From Margaritispora aquatica (lineage: Eukaryota; Ascomycota; Leotiomycetes; Helotiales; Discinellaceae): a stretch of DNA of 64,000 nucleotides. The position numbers and the translations under genes were made by a program. The DNA lies in contig VJWN01000021.1 in NCBI GenBank assembly GCA_007644065.1, positions 200,271-264,270 on the forward strand, given 5' to 3'. Of the stretch, positions 10,602 through 22,358 are shown in pieces. Numbering within the stretch: position 1 is the first letter of the stretch; every line of letters begins with the position of its first letter. Below the pieces are notes generated by a model. The model was not told where the DNA came from. It worked only from the letters and a program-made list of their open reading frames with translations, and did not search any database.

Positions 10602-12571
10602 TCACAAAAGCGGGGTCTCCTCTCCCACCGCCTCGGACGACAGCGTACCAATAAACTCCAAGGCCTCCAAGCCACCCCATTTCGCATTCCAAAAGTCCTT
10701 GAAATAATTAACCCTCGCCTTCCACGGTCCCACATCCCCACCCTTTGGCATGACCCCCCTTTCCGCAACAATATACGTACTACTCAAATTCATCAGATTC
10801 CTCGGCCTCACCTTCGACTCATCCGCGACTCTGGGAACCACTACGCCTAACTTTCGGTCCTGCATGTGCTTCAAGATGCGACACACGAGCTGGATGCTCG
10901 CTTCTGCGCAGAGCGTCCAGGACGCGTTGGTGTAGCCTTGTAGGGTGGCGGCATTGGGAACGTCTTGGAGGAGCGTGCCTTTCCACCTGTATTTATCGGA
11001 GGGTTGGATGGCCGTGCCGTCGACACGCATTCGTACGCTGCCTGCGAAGCGCATCTTGAGTCCTGTGGCGGTGACGATGGGGTCTGCTTCGAGAAATTCG
11101 ACTTTGGGAGTCAGTATCTCATCTATCATTAAGCGAAGTGAGGGATGAGTGCCTAAGACTACACACACCTTTTGTAGTCAAGATCCTCGTCTCAGTCACC
11201 GTCTCAAAAGTGTCCGTAACCATGAACGCCTTTCCCGCTCTCAACGCTACATAGAAATTCTCATCAGGACAAACACACAATCTCTGTTCCCACGGATTGT
11301 ACTTCGGCTTGAAATGCGGGTCCTGCGGGATACTATCCGGTAGTTCCTTGATCGTCGCAACCTTGATCTGCGCTGTTGCGGCCTGGGGAAACAGTCGGCA
11401 GAATTGGAAGGAGAGCCAGAGGGCCCACATGTACTTCCATCTGATGAGCTGGTGCGCGATGCGAGAGGAAAACAGTGTTCGGATCCAGGGCGCTGGGTCG
11501 AACGAGGGTGCAGACACGATGTTTGTTGGGCTTCGTTGGAGGATTGTTACGCTGGATGCGGTTTTAGCGAGGATTGGGAAGATTGTGATGGCTGTGGCGC
11601 CGCTGCCGATGCTGAATGGGGAGATAAAGTTAGCTGTGCTCCTTATGTGAGTTGTGAGTTGTGAGTTGTGAGTTGTGAGTTGATGTGCGATATAGCTTTT
11701 TGCCTTCTGCACCTGGAAAGTTTGCTGTTTTCTGGCAGCACACTTCGTTGAACTTCAAATTTGAAATTCGGGTAGATCGCTTCAGTAAGTAGCTCACGTA
11801 CTGCAATACTGATGTAAGACCTGACATTTATATCAATCTACAAGACAATGGAGATACCACACCTTTGACTATTGGAGTTGAGGCAAGCCATGGCCTTGAC
11901 GATCATAAATGTCAAGTCCTACATCGGTATTGTTCTGTGCATGAGCTAGTTGTTGAAGCATCTCGACAATGTCATGTACGGCACTATCCGACGTGGAGCC
12001 AGGTTTGCACTTACATAACAATCTTTTTATCCTTGTAATCCAAATCTTCTGGCATCCTCATTCCCTTGAACGTCTCGATACCCGGAATGTTCGCTTGCAT
12101 CGGCTCCTCATTATCATAATACCCCACACCAAAAATAACAAACTTCGCAGTCACCACATCTCTCCTCTTTTCCCCCTCTCCCTTCCCACCTTTGTCATCA
12201 ACACCCACCGTCCACCTTTGGCTCTCCGACTCCCAATCCGCACACACAACTTCATGTCCAAACCTCACCTGCTTGTCAATCTCAAACTCCTTCGCCGACT
12301 CAATAAGATACCGCTTAATCGATGCCCCGTCCGCAATAGCCTGCATACTAGGCCACAGCCGCCAGGGAAACCCGAATGTGTACAGATCAGAATCGGAGCG
12401 TATGCCGGGGTATCTGAAGAGGTCCCAGGTGCCGTCGATGACGTGGCGGGACTCTAGGATCGTGTACGTGTAGGTCGGGTGGAGGGATTGGATGCGTTGG
12501 GCGGCGTTGAGGCTGGAAATACCGGCGCCGATTACGAGGATGTCGAAATCTGTCGCCATTATAGAGGTCAT
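10602..12571 (-). CDS. flavin-containing monooxygenase, EthA-like (class B)
   Basis: Three exons on the minus strand: 12571-12015, 11611-11169, 11101-10602; introns 12014-11612 (403 nt, GTAAGT donor, GCTAAC branch) and 11168-11102 (67 nt); 499 residues. The joins restore the reading frame through the second dinucleotide-binding motif. The FAD motif is GAGISSLNAA (from about residue 16), then GTWDLFRYPGIRSDSDLYTF. The NADPH motif IIGSGATAIT spans the first splice junction. Such enzymes use FAD, NADPH and O2 to oxygenate ketones or soft heteroatoms. Odd point: the family fingerprint FxGxxxHxxx(W/F) is broken. Where relatives read FxG...HPQFWPEDLDY, this protein has FKGMRMPEDLDY, so the conserved His and aromatic are missing. 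The enzyme may be altered or inactive. Alternative start: Met at 12559. Confidence 0.85.
11647..11681. repeat. 7-bp tandem repeat (GTGAGTT x5) inside a monooxygenase intron
   Basis: Five perfect head-to-tail copies of GTGAGTT in the unusually long first intron of the flavin monooxygenase, close to its 3' splice site. Open frames here on the minus strand (THNSQLTTH repeats) are translations of the repeat. Confidence 0.9.
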
Positions 12572-15500
12572 ATTCGGTTTTGGATATGTGGAGCGGATCG
12601 CGGCTTCTGATGACAGTCTTGGGCCAAGACAATGTTCCTGGGGGGAATCACAGAGTATTTAGAAAGCGAAGGCTGTTGGAGGTGTGATTTCTAGAAGTGA
12701 AAAGGAAATATCTTATCTCATCTAAGTAAAGGACTCTCTGCAAAGACTTTCTCGGGAATCCCTTACAGACCGAAGCGAGGTTTCCACGTGATGTAAAGTT
12801 ACACTACCTACAGTTGTCCTACTCGACACGTGGGGGTGGAAAGAGCGGAGTGGGAGAGTGCAGTAGCGGTCGCAGTCTGGATGTCCAAGTAGAACTCGGT
12901 TAAAGAAGCCCGAGAGCCCTCTCGTCGTTTCGCATCAATTGTCCTGTAGCTACCCGTGGAAATAACAAGTTAGGCAAGGTGATATGGAGAGTGCTGCAAA
13001 TCGAGTTTTATATGCATAATATATTTGAAAAGGCCAATGTATGTAGGATCTCCAGGTGATTCGATGCCGTTGATCAAACTTGAGACGAGGTGCAGTTTTA
13101 TTGATCGACGATTGGGTTTGTCTTATTGCTGACCCAAACAAAGTTGTGCTGGATTTATATGACTTTAACTTGCTTAGAGCAGCTATCTCCTACTGGCATC
13201 AGAATAAATACTAAGAAGGACATGGATCTTTACATAGTTCCTTCTTCGTGCGTCTATTTTTGCTTCACATGCCCCAAAAGTACAATTCCAAGAACATTTC
13301 TCCTTCCAGCGACTGCCAATATTTGATACTATCGCTATCGTCCTATTCCCACAATGTTCATGTCCATTTGATGAATGATTTATATTCTTAACCTCGTAAT
13401 CTAATCGCAGTTATTTTTCTTCGGTGTTGAAAGTACCTTACTTGCTGTCACGATGTGGCACAACAGTTTCATCAATAAGCAGAAGTCTTTTCCTTTGGAG
13501 GAGTTAAGCGAGCGTGTCTGTTCTAGTTTGGAAAGGCGAAACAAATATTCACCTTACGGGGGTTTTCGAGTTTAAATTGAGTGTTGAATAGCAAAGGGTT
13601 TATTTGCATATCACCAACCTTTTTCTAGATGTCAATGCAGAAGAGAATAGGAAGGATAAATAAAAGGGCAACATTCTAGATAAATAGATTCGAAATTGAC
13701 ATTTTATCTAACAATACTATACAAGTAAACGAAGTACCTAAATCTGCTTAAATAGATTAATAAAATTCGCAGTCAATAGAAAGGAGATAAGAAGCGGACT
13801 ATAAACTTTTGTTCAAACTCTCACACCAATGAAATCCTACCGATGGCTTCGGGAAAGGGCTTTGGCAAATATTCGTCGATATAGATCAATTTACTACTAC
13901 AGAAAGAAAATGATAACGCGATTGAAGTATTTCATTACTTTCGATTTGTCTTTACGAGAGCAGAACCTGTGAAATCACATGACCTTGATCTCAACCATGC
14001 CACAGGGCTTCAAACTGTCGAAGTGCAACAACCCCAGAAAAGTCACATGCAGATTATATCATTGGTTTATTGCTTTGCTACCCCATTTAAAGTCTCAGAG
14101 TATTATTTTCTCTGTCTTATAAAAGGTATTAAAAAACAGGAATCATTGTAATGCTTTGCTCTAAGATTGATAGGTATGTTGAGCAGAGTCACATGACCCC
14201 TGTTCTCTACTCGTGTCCGGCGGCTTCAAACTTGATATCGACGCGCAACAAACCTGGATATGTGAGGTTCCTATTGGCTTAATTGAGCCATCACCTGACG
14301 CCTGCTTCCTATTTCATGAAAACTGCAAATATTGGCTATAGAGCCAAGGAGAATGGGAAACATTATAAGCTTAAGGTATTGGGAAATGGAACCAGAAATT
14401 CAAGGAAAATATTTTATTTGCCTACTTTTTTGTTCTTATGAAATGGATGAAAGCTATCCTCAGTCACCTGACTACCATTCAGGTTCTGACCTGAATATTT
14501 CTGTTTAGTACAACGTCGATGTGCAACAAAATTCGTTATCGGTACAGCGCTGCCGAATCACAGCCCAGAGCCTGAAAGGTTTCACCTGACCGTAGAGTAT
14601 CTCAAATCGTACCTTTAAGTATTGTTTACTTTGAGATTTAAATTTCATTTTCTTGCGAGCACTAAGTTTAAACAGCAACTAATCGAAGAGAAAAAAGATA
14701 CGAAATCATAGATCTGCCAGCGCAATATATACAAGTCATCTGATTGACTATATGTATGCCTGACTATCCCGGAAATCCGACAGTCCAGGAAATCCAGCCA
14801 GCCGTTTGAGCCTCAACTTGAACAACTCATTTTTACATTTTGTCGATGTGCAACAAAACCTACCTTTCATTCTGAGGAAGTCACATGAACCAACTTCCAT
14901 TGGTCTGTCAGTTCCGAGTCCAAAGTCAGCTGATCTACAATGTTTGTTAGGCTCCTATCGAGACGCTTCAACCTCATCTCCACTTCAAAGTCTTGTCCTT
15001 CCATCAATATAAATCTATTCGAATCATTTCATTTATCTTATATCAAAGCTATAAGACATAGATAAATCATCAACCTCGTACAGTTCACAACTCCCGAGGT
15101 ACCACCACCGCAATACCACCATAAGGTACCATCCATCTCAATCCAAGAGTTTCATCCTATATGAAGCGAGATATCACCGTTACCATCAGCCACACGCACC
15201 TCCACCCATCAATATCAACTACCGTGTTTCTCATCCATCCCATCCTGACAAGCACATGTCAAACGTCTTTCCACACACAGGCTTCACGAACGACACAAAA
15301 AGCAAGCAACTCTACGCAAGCAACTCAAACCGTCAAACTCCCAAACGCGGTCTGAACGCCCTACCTGGTTTCCTACCTACCTTGTCAACCATGTGCTCTG
15401 CTCTACTCTGCTCCCTCCCTACCACTCTCCCTACCTACCCAATATCTACATGCCTATTTGCATCTTATCCCACGGCGTAAGATCTGCGTTTCAATTTCGA

Positions 15501-16460
15501 CTCCAAGATATTCCAAGGTAAGGTAAAGTAGGTTGTGCTGGTTTCCTGTTTTGCTGTTTTATCTCCTTTCAGACCCTTGAGGCCACGAAATGAGTTGTAG
15601 GTGATCCGTGCTTTTCATCTTACCTTACTCTATTGTTGCTCTTATGGTTGTTGTTGTTTGATACCGAAAAGGGGTACATACATCTCTACTCGGTAACACC
15701 ACATGTCAGACGGGGGCCAGGTACGGTTTGAGAAGCAACCAGGTACCGTTCCTCCCCTGACCCACCGTCATCACCACCCCCCCATTGCCATCCATCACCC
15801 ATCATCTATTCCCATCCATCATCCACCACCGTCATTGCTTGTCTCAGGTAAGTAGCAAAAACGTGTGGTGGTGTTCCGATCTTCAGTCCGTGTAGTGTAA
15901 GGTAGTGTAGTGTAGGAACGCAACGGGCGTACGGTATACATTAGGCGATATGAGAGAGAGAATACCTAGCAACCTAGGTAATGCATGCTTGTGTGACTTG
16001 GTCTTATGTGTTTGAAACGTCTTGATTGCTCTTGGTGTCTTGTGTATTTTGCTTGGTATCATACATCGTGACATTGTAACACCGAACATGAGACATGAGA
16101 TGGTACTTTGTGCGAGAGTACCTATCATAACATAGGGAGGCCGGTATACTCGGAGAAGGGGGGGTTTTCGAATATACAGCCTAGACTACAATGATACTTC
16201 CCTTGATATCAGTAACAATTAGAAAAGCATGAAAGTTTTGAAAATAGAGCAAGTCAGACAAATGAAGCAAAAAAAGATTTGAACATTGTATTTTTCGTAT
16301 ATGTGCTGTCAGTATTGTACTGTATCATATCAGGTACTTGGTTTTCAAGCGCCGATCTATCCTTTCATCCGTATAACAAGCAAGCAAGGTGCCCTCCCAC
16401 CCAGCCAAAATATTACGCCTGCCACCCATAGCCAATCTCCTCGTACACGCATACACCACC
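12572..16460. other. long gene-poor intergenic stretch
   Basis: 3.9 kb without a supportable gene. 13.97-14.9 kb carries the composite motif array (separate entry). 15.1-15.5 kb and 15.7-15.85 kb are C-rich (ACC, CCATC words). The last part is the 3' side of the rhodopsin-domain gene. The few short frames here have no family resemblance. Confidence 0.5.
13975..14904 (+). promoter_or_regulatory. array of a composite motif: TCGATGTGCAACAAA ... TCACATG-N9-YATTGG
   Basis: Four copies of a 15-bp word close to TCGATGTGCAACAAA lie at 14018, 14238 (TCGACGCGCAACAAA), 14516 and 14843. Two are followed by TCACATG, exactly nine bases, then C/T-CATTGG (14043/14059 and 14881/14897); the 14238 copy keeps the nine-base spacing to ATTGG in weaker form. 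Extra TCAC(A/C)TGAC words occur at 13975, 14189, 14291, 14464 and 14582. ATTGG is an inverted CCAAT box and CACATG/CACCTG are E-box-like. TATAAAAG (about 14117) and a TATAAAT-like word (about 15008) lie downstream of two copies. I read this as cis-regulatory or as an old degenerate repeat; the function is unknown. Confidence 0.5.
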
Positions 16461-18154
16461 TCACCGCCGCGGCATAGGCGAGAGCCCCATTCCCAGCCCA
16501 ACACCCTTCTCCTCGTCTGAATCTCTATCCCTCTCTATCCTCCTCTCCTCCCTCTCACTGTCCATATACTCCATCCATCCTGTACTCCTCGCTGCTGCTG
16601 CACGACCACTCGTTGGCGAGGCCACATCTGCCGTACTTGCCTCTGAGAACCGCCAGTCACTTTGCTGCTCTCCGGACCACGGCGATAATGGCAGTGGTCC
16701 CGCAGGTAACGTCGGCAGCTTCTGCTCGATATCTGTGCCGGCCTCAGACCTCGCTCCTCCTGACCCACCAAAGCTCTTTCCGTCCATCTCGAAGTCGAAA
16801 CCGGAGCTCGAGGTAGTTGTTGAAGTTGACGTCGAAACAGAGATTGTGGTGGACTTCGTGCCAAAGCCCTTCTTCCACCCCATGATTTCACGCTCTGTCG
16901 CGTGATCAGTATCGTTAAAGTTGTCCCTTTCCTTCTCCTCAGGAATGTCGCTTAGGGCGATGATCTCGGTTGTTGTGCCGATTTTCTTGTTACCGGCGAA
17001 GATACCGCCGTTGTTGTTGCTATTGTTGTAAGCGGAGATGCGTTTTCCGTCACTGGTGTACGCTGATCCGGAGCCACGCTTGCCGTCGACGGTGCTTCGC
17101 CATGTCACACTGTTGCTGCGCACGTCGTCGGTCCCAGCGAGTCGCCGGCTGGTGAGTGAGGTGTGGATGTCGCGAAGGAAGGGTCGGAGAATTGGTATGC
17201 ATTGTACTATGATGGTACCTGCTACTTCGGAGGAGTACCAGATCATTGACATGCCATTGCGCCCTGGGTTGCGTTAGCGAGAGCTTTTGGAGGGACTGTG
17301 AACTTGGAGTAGCTATAATACGTACACATATAGGAGTCATCATGTTTGTGCATTGATGCATCATCCTTCCATCCTGTTCGGATTGCTGAGACAATGGCCA
17401 CGCTGTCTCGTGTTAGTTTGAATCAAAATTCCAAGTTTATTTAAGCTTACATCATGCCCAAGCTCATGGTTATGCAAAGACCAACTTTCTCCATTCTTCG
17501 CATCTCCAAGGGCCAGGTGATCCACCAAGGAAACAAAGCGAATATGAAGTCCATTATGATATTAAGAACTAGAAACGTATTAGCGATCATAATAAAAACC
17601 AGGCATCTTAGAAACATACCATTTCCACCCTCCTTGAAATCTTGTTCCCAGTAGTAATTGATGCAAAATCCTTGCAATCGATACCATTGCTGGTAATCCT
17701 TTCGTTCGCAATATTTGGCCCATTGGAAAAGAACTTTGACGAACATATATCCATTCATCGCCACTATACAGATCCACAGGATGATTTTCTGATTTCGATT
17801 CGACATCCGAAGGAGCGTCACTGCAAAGGCGGTCTTCGTCAAGGCCTGCCCAATTAAAGTACCGCAAGAAGATATGTTGATGAGAATGTGCATGCGATCG
17901 TCCCAGCCCTCATCCGTGACATAACCAGTTGCAAACTCGACACAAATGAGAATGTTGTTTGCCATGAGGACCAGCCATGATGTGATGAGAATGTAATCAT
18001 CGTACCACAAGCCCGTCCGCCGCGTGAATTTGCAGTACAGTCTCAAACCAAGGAAGAGCGATGCGCCAGCAAAAAGAGTCCATAATCCAGCATTGACTTC
18101 CTTCTCGGGTGAAATGTAGTGGACACCGTCGGGTGCATCTCGAGGGAAGATCAT
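16461..18154 (-). CDS. rhodopsin-domain (SAT4/Pth11-type) integral membrane protein
   Basis: Four exons on the minus strand: 18154-17620, 17568-17451, 17402-17326, 17263-16461; introns 17619-17569 (51 nt), 17450-17403 (48 nt), 17325-17264 (62 nt); 510 residues. All joins keep phase, and each intron has a CTAA-type branch point. The N-terminal half has about seven hydrophobic helices. Family landmarks are YDDYILITSWLV in helix 2, the aromatic CINYYWEQDF loop, MDFIFALFPWWI in helix 6, and the IPILRPFLRDIH end of helix 7. The C-terminal third is a Ser/Gly/Thr-rich cytoplasmic tail. This large fungal family is often called GPCR-like; most ligands and partners are unknown. The first intron is a multiple of three without a stop, so retention would insert 17 residues. 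Confidence 0.88.
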
Positions 18155-20795
18155 GTTCGCTGATCACATTCTCTACCGACGAAAACGTGGAGCTTGGGTG
18201 TATCGATGAGATATCGAAGGACGCGAGGATCTTCAGTCAAAGGTCGAAGGGATTGTGCAGTTCAAGTACCGTCAGCAACAGTCCACAAACGTGAAAGAAG
18301 GAGCGCCATATGATAAATGTCCGAAAGAGCCCATATACCGAGAGGGCCTTGTAGCCACGCACACATCTATCCAGTTTTTCACCCGTTTTTGATTCTGGCT
18401 GGGCTGCGGGGTTATCTGAACTGGGTTTCTGACTGGGTTCCCTCGGTGTCCACATGGTCTTCCCTGAAGATTTGTGGCTGTTCATATTGGAGAAAACAAG
18501 ATGCGCAAAAAAGGCACAAGGTTGATGAAGGTGGTGGTCGGTGGTCGGTCGACAGGGCAAATAAGGCGAACAAATCTCAAGGAGTTGAAGATGACTGAAG
18601 CGAGGGTATACCCTTGAGGATACTGGGGTCCGGATAATACCCGGTTGGGAGAATTTATTCCACCAAGCAATGAAGCTGCGACAAGCCCATAAATTTCCAC
18701 TGGGATGGCGTTTCATGCAGATTCTGAGAAGCCTGAAAAGCCTGAGAACATCCCAGCTTTCCCACTTCCCGCCTTTCCCTCACCCTTGGATTAAAGGTAC
18801 TTCCGTACTTGAGATCACCTTCCCGGGGGTACTCTGTCAGCTCATTCCTATCCGAACTGGACATCAGTCATGAGTAATATAAGATGGTTTTCGTCCAGAG
18901 TTTGAGTTTGAATGTTCGCCGCCTAATCTTGCAATAGGATAATCCGAGCACTATCATTGTGTCACTCGTAGTTCAGTCGCACCCAAACCCAATTGCCGAT
19001 GTGTTTGGCAAATGGATGATCGTACATTAAGTGCTCTTGTGCCGTGGTTTTGTGGTGTGGTGTGGTGTGCTGGTGGTGTTTCTGAGCTTCTCCTTCAGGA
19101 TTGCGGGATCAATGCGGAGGATGAGTGAGTACAGGTACATACAGGATGGCACAGCACATGAGGAGATGTAAAAGCGAGAAAGACTCTGCCGTGTCAGCGA
19201 CTGGAGACGAACCATGCAAGCAGGCGTGAGTTCATTGGCCATACCATTTCCTTCCCCAGGAAATCTCGAAGCTCGGCGGCGAAGAAACTCCTTTTCCAGT
19301 CAGCCACCAGCTGGTTGTCCGCATGGTCGGCTGTCCTTATGTGGCAACATATCACCGAAGTGCACATGTGTGAATGGGCATGGTACAATGGATGGCATAA
19401 GATAAGATGATTCTTGCTTCTAGAGCTGAGTGTTGAGGAGATTGCGATGGTGATATACTCAATTACCAACAGTCAGCTTGAATCTTGGGTAAAATAGCTC
19501 TGGTTGACGTACGGACCGATCCGTGAAGCCGATCTCCAAAAAATACTGTTCGAGTATGTAACTATGTATACTTCTCCTATTGCTAGCATAAGCTAAGCAA
19601 TCTGCATTATCAGCTCATCTCATCTCGTCCCAATGATGTGCGAGCCTCCTAAACAGCATATCAAAGATCAATACACCATCACCAAAAGTGGCAATACTTA
19701 CCTACCAACCTCAGCAAGCACAAGAAAAGCGGAAGTTAAGCCTCCTTCTTTCTGTGCATTCAACTACCGATGCCGAAATCTTCCAATTCTCCAGTTCTCC
19801 ATGAAGTTCTCCTCTTCTTCCCCACATGCTCATGTGCCTCCTCGCATCGTGTTTATTTGCTTGTTCATTCGTTTCTTTTCTTCTCAAGTGTGAGTGGAGA
19901 AGCCGTTGATGATTCTCGATTGACGGAAGACGATTGACGATGGTCGATTGCGGGGTGGGAAATAACCACTACCAACCACCACACCTCTCACCACATGGCA
20001 AGCAAAAGCCACAAACAATCCATCAATCAGAAATAGACAAGCGAGGAAAAGCAACGCAACGCAACGCAACATGATTGAGCAATTGGTTCGTCAGCCGATT
20101 GGTGATGGAAGAAACGTTCTTCCATTAAGAAAAAGAAGAATAATAATAGGAATGAGAATAAGAAAAGGATCAATTGGTGCAAAGAAGAGTGTGGAGAAAA
20201 TCCGGGGTAAAGAAAATCTTCGAATCTTCCAATTATGATTTGCTCCAGGAACCTGGGTGGTGTGGCCCAAAATACATGCCCTTAGATACCCTTAGGTATA
20301 TCTGATGGAATAATAGAATACCAAAAAGATAGAAAAGATCATGAGGTCCAGAAGCGAGACTTGCGGAGACAGTACGAATACATGGTTGTCCTGCATGTAC
20401 TATATTGTACTATGCTGACGAGGGTTATCTGCAGCTGATTGACGATTCTGTGTTTGAAGAGAATTTGTGAGATGGTTAGGATATGGGTTAGAAGAAAAGA
20501 GAAGGGAAGAAAACAAAACTGTTCTAGGTATTGCTGTGAACTTCCTTCCTTCCTTTGGGTACTTTGTCATGTGATGTCTTATAATGGTCTCTCATTACCT
20601 ACCTATCGTCCAATACCTCAGCATGTTCTGTTGCACTTATCTCTAATCTTTCCACATATAGCTATTATAATTTGCACGGCTGGGTCATCGCAAGGCGGTA
20701 AGCAGTGCAGCGAAAATGAGTAATCAGTCCTTTCTATCGCTTTTCTATTTTCAATTCAAGCAATTCATGCGAAGAAGTACCTGCTGCCTGGGTGG
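18155..20795. other. intergenic, no gene seen
   Basis: Upstream side of the rhodopsin-domain gene and 3' side of galactokinase. It contains GTGGT and CAACG pentamer runs (CAACG about 20053-20070) and A-rich tracts. Several short frames on both strands lack splice support or family resemblance. Confidence 0.45.
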
Positions 20796-22358
20796 CTACA
20801 AAAGTCCCTCTCCCTCCACAATATAAACCGCACTACCACTACCAGGCTTGCTGACTACGACCGCAGCCTCCTTCTGCTCCTCGGTAAGATTCATCTTGGA
20901 ATAATACTCTTCCTCCCAAGCCTTCTTCACAGCCTCCACCTTATCCGCGGGCACGAGATGCACACTGCATCCTCCCCACCCCGCGCCCGTCAATCTACTT
21001 CCATAACTGCCTGCTTTCTTGGCAATCACGCACAATTGATCGAGCTCAGGACATGAGCAGTCATAGAAGTCGCGGCATGAATCTTGCGTCGCGTTCATAA
21101 GGTCGCCGAGCTTGCGGTTGAAGGTCTCGGTCGAAGAGCCGGAATCGGCGTCTAGGTGTGAAGCGGGATTTTCGAGAGTAGCGAGGAATTGTTGGACGCG
21201 GATGACTTCGGTGTAGACGTGTAATGCTCGTTGACGAAGCATGAATCTTTCTGCTCGGACCGGGAAGGTCGACGTGAAGCGTTCGTTGAGTTCTGGCACT
21301 GTCATGCCAATCACTTCTGCGATCTCTTCGCGCGTGTAGCCCTCTTCCTTGGTCATCTTGGTGTCAACAAGACTGATCAGTTCTGTAATTTGCTCGGTGA
21401 CAGACTTGGTTGACTCCTTGAAGTAGACATCTTGAACACCATGAAGAGAGATGCCGAGTGGTCCAGAGTCGGTAGGGAGGGGTGTGCCTTTGTTGATAAT
21501 TGCGTTGAGATATGCAGCTGCGAGACTGCACTCTACAACACGAAGGTTGTAGCAAACAGGCCCAGTAACATGCTTATCAGACTGTACGAAACTTTGTGCA
21601 ATGACAAATGTCAAGCTTGGGCTTGTTGTAGGGAAGTAGACAGGACGAGCTGTCAAACTTGGGACGAATGAGACGAACAGTGCAGAGCCCTGGAGAGAAA
21701 ATACAGAAGCAGATTGATCCATGCCACCTGAGTTCACACCAACAGCTCTTTCACTGACGATTGCCAGTTCTGTCAAAGCAGTCTTGTCCACGGATTTCTC
21801 TCCATTTGCATACATGACTGCCAGTGCAGATGCGCTCACAAATGCGGCAGAGCTGCTCAATCCACCTCCTGCTGGCACGGAACCATCCATCAATATCTCC
21901 ATGCTCTTAGGCTTGAACTCTGCGCCATGCTTCTTTCGCAGAAGTTCAAGAGCACCTCGCAGACCAGATTTGAAGTAATTTGTCCATTCGTGTACCTTCG
22001 CATCGATTTCAACCAAGTCGTAGGGGATATCGAATTCGTGGGACGGGAATTTCGAAGATTGGACATTCGAGACCTTAATCTTGAAGCATCCAGCTGGTGC
22101 GCTTGTATCGTCGACCACGGAAACTGCAAGTAGCACATCTGCGGTAATTGCCATAGGCAAAACAGAGTACAGAGAGTAGTCGATGTGTTCTCCAATGATG
22201 TTGACCCGACCTGGTGAACGCGACACGAACTCTGGAAGATGGCCATAATCTCCTTTGAATTGCTTCAAAAGTTTGTCCCATCTTGCGCCCTGCGCAAACA
22301 ACGCATCTTCCGTGTATATGTGGTTTAAAGCCGTAACAACTGGTACTGTGCCCGCCAT
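20796..22358 (-). CDS. GAL1: galactokinase
   Basis: A single exon of 520 residues, close to yeast Gal1 (528). It catalyses galactose + ATP to galactose-1-phosphate, the first step of the Leloir pathway, in the cytosol. The GHMP-kinase motifs are complete: galactose-binding SRSPGRVNIIGEHIDY (residues 46-61), the ATP-loop PAGGGLSSSAAF, and the C-terminal SRLTGAGWGGCSVH. The Ser-Ala pair after GLSS, absent from the non-enzymatic sensor Gal3, is present, so this should be an active kinase. No other GAL gene is adjacent. The start is the first Met, preceded by an A/T-rich leader. Confidence 0.97.
   Translation of the reverse strand: MAGTVPVVTALNHIYTEDALFAQGARWDKLLKQFKGDYGHLPEFVSRSPGRVNIIGEHIDYSLYSVLPMAITADVLLAVSVVDDTSAPAGCFKIKVSNVQSSKFPSHEFDIPYDLVEIDAKVHEWTNYFKSGLRGALELLRKKHGAEFKPKSMEILMDGSVPAGGGLSSSAAFVSASALAVMYANGEKSVDKTALTELAIVSERAVGVNSGGMDQSASVFSLQGSALFVSFVPSLTARPVYFPTTSPSLTFVIAQSFVQSDKHVTGPVCYNLRVVECSLAAAYLNAIINKGTPLPTDSGPLGISLHGVQDVYFKESTKSVTEQITELISLVDTKMTKEEGYTREEIAEVIGMTVPELNERFTSTFPVRAERFMLRQRALHVYTEVIRVQQFLATLENPASHLDADSGSSTETFNRKLGDLMNATQDSCRDFYDCSCPELDQLCVIAKKAGSYGSRLTGAGWGGCSVHLVPADKVEAVKKAWEEEYYSKMNLTEEQKEAAVVVSKPGSGSAVYIVEGEGLL

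Noticed and set aside
11119..11712. Alternative protein start with Thr-His-Asn-Ser-Gln-Leu repeats for the monooxygenase second part
   Set aside because: This is translation of intron 1 and its GTGAGTT repeat; splicing 12014-11612 joins the two FMO parts exactly at the IIGSGATA motif.
20053..20070. CAACG pentamer run as a telomere-like or regulatory repeat
   Set aside because: Only about four copies, not the fungal telomere unit TTAGGG; simple slippage is enough.
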